NCBI GenBank assembly: GCA_023299965.1
Contig: JALZVN010000377.1
Coordinates: 1 to 8,904, forward strand
Direction of reading: 5' to 3'
DNA length: 8,904 bases
From: Saprospiraceae bacterium
Lineage (GTDB): Bacteria > Bacteroidota > Bacteroidia > Chitinophagales > Saprospiraceae
Shown here: one piece after another, positions 4,320-8,904 of the stretch
Numbering within the stretch: position 1 is the stretch's first letter
Layout of the letters: each line of letters opens with the position of its first letter
Made by a program: the position numbers and the translations under genes
Notes under the pieces: generated by a model
What the model saw: only the letters and a program-made list of their open reading frames with translations
The model's database searches: none
Told to the model about the DNA's origin: nothing

Positions 4320-6851
4320 TTAGCCTAATGCTTCTCTACTATATATTTCTTCATTAAGATTTTCCTTAATTTTTTGGAATAAATCCTCGGGTTGGTAGGG
4401 CTTTGAAAGAAAATCATTCATTCCTGCATGAATAGTATCTTGTACGCGCTTGGAGTAGGCGTCAGCCGTTAGGGCAATAATTGGGATTTGTTGGTAGATA
4501 GGATCATGTAAAGCTCTTATTGCTTCAGTAGCCTCGAGGCCATCCATTAAAGGCATATGGATATCCATAAGAATTATATCAAATTGATCCTTTTGAACTT
4601 TGTCAACAGCTTCTTGCCCATTTTCCGCAAGGGTAACAACTGTCTTAAATTTGTGGAGTACTTTTTTAGCTACTAGTTGATTGAGCTTATTGTCTTCAAC
4701 GAGTAAAATTTTCTTGCCCTCTATACCACGCTTATATATTTGACCTTCTCTTTTTGTAATGGGCATTTGCTTTACCTCGTTTTTTACTTTATTAAATACG
4801 ATGGTAAAACTGAATGTGGATCCTACTCCTTCTGTACTCTTTACGTTGAGATCAATCTCGGCTAAATTCAGTAACTCTTTAGTAATCGTCAGACCAAGAC
4901 CTACACCTTCATGTCTTCTATTGCTTTCATTATTTACCTGAGAAAAACTGTCAAAAATAGACTGAAGTTTATGCTCAGGAATCCCTATACCAGTATCTTC
5001 TATTGCAAATTTAATTCCTACCTGGTCACTGTTATTTTTGACAATATCACTTCTTAAAATAACATACCCTTTATTTGTAAACTTTATCGCGTTACCAACC
5101 AAGTTTGTCAATGTTTGACTAAAGAGGCTACTATCTGAATATACTAACTTATCCAACTTCCCTAAGTTCTGTTCTTGGAGTATCTTGATATCTGGGTTTG
5201 TATTAGCATGATTAAAAGAAGCTATTGTACTATTCAAATAATCCTGCAACTTGACAGGCTTAAATTGTACTTTGACTTTTTTAGTAGATATTTTCGAAAA
5301 CTCTAAAACGTCATTAATAATGTTGAGCAACATTTCTGCACTGAAAAGTTGATTTTCTAAGTGTTTTTGTTGACTCTTAGATGGATTTTCGTCGAGAAGG
5401 ATATTTAAAATTCCAATAACTGCATTCATAGGAGTTCTCATCTCATGACTCATTCTAGATAAGAAATCTTCCTTTGCCTTAGAGGCAATTTTAGCTTTCT
5501 CGTTTACTGCTCTAATATTTTCATTAGCTTTTATAAGATGATTATTATGATTCTCTTTTCTTTTATAGAGCATGAAAATTAATACCATAATAGCTAGGGA
5601 GAATAAGACGGCAAATATTAAAGTATACAACTTCGTTTTTTCAAGTGCTTGATTTATTTCTATGCTCTTGTCTTTATATTTTTTCTCTAGATAAGAAAAA
5701 TTACCTTTCAACTCTCCGTGATGCATCCTTAGATCCTCTTCAGATGTCTGATGCTTAGAAGATTGATACAGCTTCAAATAAAATATGGCCTCTTTGTTTC
5801 GATCACTATCCTCTAATGCCTGAGACGTCAATAGATATATACTTGGGTCATCTAAATTTTTTCCTTGTTGTTCTTTTAATTCAAAAATAATATTTAGATT
5901 TTTCAACGCAGAGGTTGAATTACCTTCCTTCATTTCTAGTTTAGCCATTTGATGTCGAGCATATATTTCAGATCTAGCTCCTATATTGAGCGACTTACTT
6001 ATCTTTATGGCTTCACGGATGGTTTCTTTGGCCAGTTCTTTATTTCCATTTTGATAGTGAACTGTACCCCGTAGCGCTTTAGCTGCTACACTTTCCAAGC
6101 TAGGTTGCGTAAATAATTGCTCCAACTCCTCCAGTATGATTTCTGCTTCCTCTGATTTATTAAGTCCACTTAAGGCCTTAGCTTTGTTTAGTAAAATCCA
6201 TTCATAAAAGTACGACCGTTCACCAATAGACAATTCATGTTGCCTATTCGTTTCTTCTCCTTTCAAGATATAATCTAAGGCATCTTTGTATCTTTCACTT
6301 GAGTTTAGTAGATCAGCGATATTGGAGTATAACGCGGTGGCGTATCTAGGCATGTCTTGTTCCGAAGACTCAATAATAGCCAGACCTGCTAAATATTCGT
6401 AGATAGCAGATTCCTTTGCTAAAGCAACACTATAGGCATTAGCTCTATTGTTTTTGATGCTAATCCTGAGTGTAGTTTGTTTTAGTTGATTTTGGTCAAG
6501 TTTTTCTTCAGCTAAATCATAATAGTGTAAGATGGAATCTATTGGCATTTCTTGAGCATAATAGCTTATGCCCTTCGCATTGTAGTATTCTATAGCTATA
6601 ATGGGTTCTTTGTATACAGCTTTAAGAGACTTGAACTCTTCCAAAAAGAAGTCGCAAACTTCAAGATTTGTACGACTGGTATAGGTAACAATACCACTTA
6701 GATAATACGCAATGGAATCTGCCGATTCTGCAGCGCAATAACTATCTACATAGGATTGCAATACTGGATCATGCTCTGACGCATCTTCTGCAGTCAAGCT
6801 GTTGATCACAAGGCTCATTGAAATCGATATTATTATTATTATTCTCCTCAA
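4320..6851 (-). CDS. Hybrid sensor histidine kinase/response regulator with periplasmic TPR sensor (paralogue 2)
   Basis: This 843-residue protein is a tandem paralogue of the kinase at 1071-3653, with the same architecture. The signal peptide spans 1-21 (MRR, five isoleucines, cleavage near LTA-ED). About seven TPR units lie at 88-116, 132-162, 172-203, 215-247, 255-284, 296-326 and 336-369. The membrane helix is at 408-429. HisKA has H469 in SRMSHEMRTP. HATPase has N587, D619, G621, G623 and GVGLGL (649-654). The receiver has E719/D720, phospho-acceptor D763, T795 and K817. All catalytic residues are present. Hand alignment of the receivers gives about three quarters identity; the TPR parts are much less alike. 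The only possible starts after the in-frame upstream TAA are CTG 6854 and TTG 6851. TTG is chosen because it places RR before the hydrophobic core and aligns with paralogue 1. A start at the ATG of residue 12 would destroy the signal peptide. No partner regulator is encoded nearby. Confidence 0.93.
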   Translation of the reverse strand: MRRIIIIISISMSLVINSLTAEDASEHDPVLQSYVDSYCAAESADSIAYYLSGIVTYTSRTNLEVCDFFLEEFKSLKAVYKEPIIAIEYYNAKGISYYAQEMPIDSILHYYDLAEEKLDQNQLKQTTLRISIKNNRANAYSVALAKESAIYEYLAGLAIIESSEQDMPRYATALYSNIADLLNSSERYKDALDYILKGEETNRQHELSIGERSYFYEWILLNKAKALSGLNKSEEAEIILEELEQLFTQPSLESVAAKALRGTVHYQNGNKELAKETIREAIKISKSLNIGARSEIYARHQMAKLEMKEGNSTSALKNLNIIFELKEQQGKNLDDPSIYLLTSQALEDSDRNKEAIFYLKLYQSSKHQTSEEDLRMHHGELKGNFSYLEKKYKDKSIEINQALEKTKLYTLIFAVLFSLAIMVLIFMLYKRKENHNNHLIKANENIRAVNEKAKIASKAKEDFLSRMSHEMRTPMNAVIGILNILLDENPSKSQQKHLENQLFSAEMLLNIINDVLEFSKISTKKVKVQFKPVKLQDYLNSTIASFNHANTNPDIKILQEQNLGKLDKLVYSDSSLFSQTLTNLVGNAIKFTNKGYVILRSDIVKNNSDQVGIKFAIEDTGIGIPEHKLQSIFDSFSQVNNESNRRHEGVGLGLTITKELLNLAEIDLNVKSTEGVGSTFSFTIVFNKVKNEVKQMPITKREGQIYKRGIEGKKILLVEDNKLNQLVAKKVLHKFKTVVTLAENGQEAVDKVQKDQFDIILMDIHMPLMDGLEATEAIRALHDPIYQQIPIIALTADAYSKRVQDTIHAGMNDFLSKPYQPEDLFQKIKENLNEEIYSREALG
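6829..6843. repeat. (ATT)5 triplet repeat in the signal peptide of paralogue 2
   Basis: Five perfect ATT units are read on the minus strand as five ATA isoleucine codons (residues 4-8). Slippage here would keep the frame but change the length of the hydrophobic core of the signal peptide. Confidence 0.6.
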
Positions 6852-6881
6852 CAGGGCTGGGATTTTATTATTCGGTTACTT

Positions 6882-6924
6882 GGTGTCATTGTCAAACATT
6901 GCCTATATGTATTGACCTGACACC
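6882..6924 (-). promoter_or_regulatory. Long imperfect hairpin in the leader of paralogue 2
   Basis: GGTGTCA (6882-6888) pairs with TGACACC (6918-6924). GTCAA (6891-6895) pairs with TTGAC (6912-6916), and ACA (6896-6898) with TGT (6908-6910), leaving small internal bulges and a 9-base tip. That is 15 base pairs in 43 bases. It lies between the putative promoter element (6932-6967) and the TTG start at 6851, so it would be part of the 5' untranslated RNA. It may control translation or RNA stability, or act in DNA as a dyad operator. No U-tract follows, so it is not an intrinsic terminator. Confidence 0.5.
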
Positions 6925-6931
6925 TCGTCTT

Positions 6932-6967
6932 ATTCCAAAAACTAATCCAACTTTATAGTAATATGAC
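6932..6967 (-). promoter_or_regulatory. Bipartite upstream element of kinase paralogue 2
   Basis: Read on the minus strand: GTCAT (6967-6963), 11 bases, then GTTGGATTAGTTTTTGGAAT (6951-6932), ending 80 bases before the TTG start. It matches the element upstream of paralogue 1. A further GTCAT (6979-6975) lies 12 bases beyond the first, which might be a second half-site for a regulator. The bases between the boxes and the rest of the leader do not look conserved. Confidence 0.5.
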
Positions 6968-7046
6968 GTTAATTATGACAAGTGGAAAATCCTATCAAAA
7001 TTACCCTGCATTGAAAACGAATAACCGAAAAGATAAGGACTTCAAC

Positions 7047-7448
7047 TTAGCTTTTTAAAGAGCAAATTGCAGCATTTATCCATCCACTTATGAAGAATAA
7101 GCCACCAATTGGAGTGATAGGACCCAACCACTTGTAGTAGGTCAGTCCGATTACATCTCGAGTGGCAAGAAGATATATAGAACCTGAAAAAAATAAAATG
7201 CCTACGTTAAATAAGACCACAGAGACCCTAAGTGCCTTATTAGGCTCATTTTTGACGATATTTAACACGCATATCGAAGCTAATACATGGATAAAATGAT
7301 ATAAAATTCCTGTTTTATAAGAACCAAGTTGCTGCGCTGGTAGGCGCTCTGCTAGCCAATGTGCACCAAAGGCGCCGAGCACAACGCCTAATGCTCCCAA
7401 TAGAAATGTAATAAAGTATAGTTTTTTGTCAAAATTTAAATTTGCCAT
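7047..7448 (-). CDS. DUF423 family small inner-membrane protein
   Basis: This is a complete 133-residue protein, the usual size for DUF423 (YgdD/YwdK-type) proteins. Four hydrophobic segments lie at about 11-31, 47-64, 72-95 and 108-130. Family signatures are GALGVVLGAFGAH (18-30), YHFIHVLA (50-57), LFFSGSIYLLA (85-95), and LGPITPIGGLFFISGW (108-123). The molecular function of the family is unknown. The ATG (7448-7446) lies inside the last codons of ung, and the two frames overlap by 13 bases with no Shine-Dalgarno of its own, so translation is probably coupled to ung. The stop is 195 bases before kinase paralogue 2 on the same strand. Read-through is possible, but the kinase has its own upstream element. 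Confidence 0.9.
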   Translation of the reverse strand: MANLNFDKKLYFITFLLGALGVVLGAFGAHWLAERLPAQQLGSYKTGILYHFIHVLASICVLNIVKNEPNKALRVSVVLFNVGILFFSGSIYLLATRDVIGLTYYKWLGPITPIGGLFFISGWINAAICSLKS

Positions 7449-8125
7449 AATATTGGATTTTGCCCTTGAACGCTTAGTATTTCATTCGCTTTAGAAAAAT
7501 GTTTACACCCGGAAAATGCATTTCGTGCCAAAGGTGAGGGGTGAGCTGCTTCTAGTATACTGTGCTTCTTATCGTCTATGAGTATGCTTTTCTTTTTAGC
7601 AAAATTGCCCCAAAGCATAAAGATTAAACCTTCTCGCTCCTGAGACAATTTTTCTATTACCGCGTCTGTAAAAGTTTGCCATCCAATCTTTCTATGCGAA
7701 CCCGCAGTAGCATGCTCAACGGTTAACATCGCATTGAGTAAAAATACACCTTGCTTAGCCCAGCCCGTCAAGTCACCATGATTTGGGATACTGAAACGCA
7801 CATCTGAAGCCAACTCTTTGTACACATTTCTTAAAGATGCAGGCACTCGAACTCCCTCAGGGACAGAAAATGAAAGCCCCATCGCTTGTTCAGCCCCATG
7901 ATATGGATCTTGACCCAGGATGACAACCTTTACGTCCTCGAATGGAGTAGTATCAAATGCATTATAAATTTGAGCAGCAGGAGGATAGATTGTCTTTCCA
8001 TGGCCTGCCTCATCCCTCAAAAATTGCTGAATATCTAAGAAATAAGGCTTTTCAAATTCCCCTTCCAGTGCATTATACCAGCCGTCTTCTATCTGTACTT
8101 TTGTCGCTTTCAACTGTTCTGACAT
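7436..8125 (-). CDS. ung: Uracil-DNA glycosylase (family 1 UDG)
   Basis: This enzyme removes uracil from DNA, starting base-excision repair of deaminated cytosine or misincorporated dUMP. The 229-residue protein carries all family 1 motifs. GQDPYHG (71-77) contains the catalytic water-activating D73. The region around LSFSVP (84-89) and VPASLRN precedes GVFLLNAMLTVE (126-137). LIFMLWGNFAKKK and HPSPLARNAFSGCKHF follow, with H195 and the leucine that enters the minor groove at 199. The frame is open further up to a GTG at 8155, but the ATG at 8125 is the better start. It has AAAGGA about 6 bases before it, and the ten extra residues from the GTG do not resemble an UDG N-terminus. The presumed -7 box also lies between the two candidates. 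It is the first gene of an overlapping pair with the DUF423 gene and is divergent from the EamA transporter gene. Confidence 0.96.
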   Translation of the reverse strand: MSEQLKATKVQIEDGWYNALEGEFEKPYFLDIQQFLRDEAGHGKTIYPPAAQIYNAFDTTPFEDVKVVILGQDPYHGAEQAMGLSFSVPEGVRVPASLRNVYKELASDVRFSIPNHGDLTGWAKQGVFLLNAMLTVEHATAGSHRKIGWQTFTDAVIEKLSQEREGLIFMLWGNFAKKKSILIDDKKHSILEAAHPSPLARNAFSGCKHFSKANEILSVQGQNPILWQI

Positions 8126-8131
8126 AGTATT

Positions 8132-8151
8132 CCTTTGTTTCAACAAAATTA
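8132..8151 (-). promoter_or_regulatory. -7 promoter box and ribosome binding site of ung
   Basis: On the minus strand TAATTTTG (8151-8144) matches TAnnTTTG exactly. The AAAGGA that follows (8137-8132) sits about 6 bases before the ATG at 8125. No good TTTG box is found 19-21 bases upstream. The leader would be very short. A box at this place means the longer GTG reading at 8155 could not be translated from this transcript. Confidence 0.45.
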
Positions 8152-8218
8152 ACACCTGCCTACTAAAAAGCAGTCATAGATATGTCCTCTTTTTCAATTC
8201 TTTGTCTTACTATTGAGC

Positions 8219-8904
8219 ATGATTACCAAAGGCATTGGATTTATAGTATTAGCGACCCTGTCATTCTCGGTGATGAACCTAATCGCTAAAGATCTTAGCA
8301 CACTTCCTGCGATGCAGGTGGTCTTCTTTCGCGCATTTGGCACCTTTGTGTTTATCTTTCCCTACATGCTCTACAAGCGGATCTCTGTCATTGGCAACAA
8401 TCCTATGCTGTTGTCTTTAAGAGCTACGCTAGGCTTGATATCATTGGCTACTTTTTTTATGTCCATCCAGCGTATGCCATTAGGGTCAGCAATTTCTATC
8501 CGATACCTAGGACCTATCTTTGGAGCTATATTGGCTTACTTCTTTTTAAAGGAGAAAGTAAATGGGATGCAATGGTTTAGTTTTGCAATTGCTTTTTTAG
8601 GTGTCGTTGTCATGAAAGGAGTAGACTTCAGGATAGACAATTATAGTTTCTTTCTCATTGTTACCTCCGCTATATTTGTAGGGATGGTTTTCGCCTTGAT
8701 ACGCTTCTTAGGGAATAAAGAACACTTCCTGACCATCATCAATTATTTCATGACGTTCTCACTGGTCGCCAGTCTTTTCTTCATACCTCAATGGGAGTGG
8801 CCATTACCGTCCCAATACTTTTCCATTCTGACGATAGGTGTTTTTGGACTCATAGGGCAGATCTTTATGACACGCGCATTCCAGTTAGAAGAAGCAAGTG
8901 TACT
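8219..8904 (+). CDS. EamA/DMT-family transporter, N-terminal part (3' end outside window)
   Basis: An ATG at 8219 opens a frame that runs without a stop to the right edge, giving 228 residues. Eight hydrophobic segments are visible at about 5-25, 33-53, 66-84, 90-110, 117-134, 143-162, 170-190 and 200-220. The EamA pattern is clear: TLSFSVMNLIAKDL in helix 1 and MQVVFFRAF before helix 2. LGSAISIRYLGPIFGAILAYFFLKEKV spans helix 4, and the second half of the domain repeat begins near 143. FMTRAFQLEEASV matches the equivalent helix of the second repeat. Full proteins are about 280-300 residues with ten helices, so roughly the last fifth is missing. The family exports or imports metabolites such as amino acids or nucleotide-type compounds; this substrate cannot be inferred. 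No Shine-Dalgarno is evident. It is divergent from ung, with 93 bases between the two starts. Confidence 0.88.
   Translation, partial: MITKGIGFIVLATLSFSVMNLIAKDLSTLPAMQVVFFRAFGTFVFIFPYMLYKRISVIGNNPMLLSLRATLGLISLATFFMSIQRMPLGSAISIRYLGPIFGAILAYFFLKEKVNGMQWFSFAIAFLGVVVMKGVDFRIDNYSFFLIVTSAIFVGMVFALIRFLGNKEHFLTIINYFMTFSLVASLFFIPQWEWPLPSQYFSILTIGVFGLIGQIFMTRAFQLEEASV

Noticed and set aside
8126..8155. Ten-residue longer ung product starting from GTG at 8155.
   Set aside because: The ATG at 8125 has a good AAAGGA site, the extra residues do not look like an UDG N-terminus, and the likely -7 box overlaps the extension.
8153..8177. ACCTGCCTAC near the ung promoter matches ten bases of the three-arm repeat at 495-504, followed by GCAG that could pair with CTGC.
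   Set aside because: Only half of one arm is present and the partner arm is missing. Too short to call a second copy.

Overview
The window looks like chromosomal DNA of an AT-rich member of the Bacteroidota, perhaps a marine Cytophagales- or Flavobacteriia-type organism; the species cannot be named from the sequence. Three things point there. Periplasmic TPR sensors are fused to hybrid histidine kinases. Most genes lack clear Shine-Dalgarno sequences. Promoter-like sites match the Bacteroidota consensus (TTTG, about 19 bases, TAnnTTTG). There is no rRNA, tRNA, CRISPR array, transposase or phage gene.

Layout. At the left edge is the 3' part of a pyridoxamine-phosphate-oxidase-like flavoprotein gene (+). 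A 203-base gap follows, holding a GC-rich palindromic repeat with three interchangeable arms. Next is a small SRPBCC/AHSA1-like gene (+, 599-1039). It converges on the first of two large minus-strand genes (1071-3653 and 4320-6851). These two are tandem paralogues: signal peptide, about seven periplasmic TPR units, one membrane helix, HisKA, HATPase and one receiver domain. The 666 bases between them hold two diverged copies of a roughly 120-base sequence, and one copy carries a consensus-like promoter. Beyond the second kinase, ung (uracil-DNA glycosylase) and a DUF423 membrane protein form a short overlapping minus-strand operon. Divergent from ung is an EamA/DMT-family transporter gene (+) that runs off the right edge.

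The paired kinases are the most interesting part. Both appear to start at non-ATG codons (GTG and TTG). Both carry the same bipartite upstream element, GTCAT, 11-12 bases, then GTTGGAnTAGTTTTTG. The second has a long imperfect hairpin in its presumed 5' leader. Their catalytic halves are very similar and their TPR sensor halves have diverged, which suggests two inputs feeding the same or overlapping phosphorelays. Neither has an HPt or DNA-binding output domain, and the window encodes no partner regulator. The remaining genes look like ordinary housekeeping or accessory genes with no evident functional link to the kinases.
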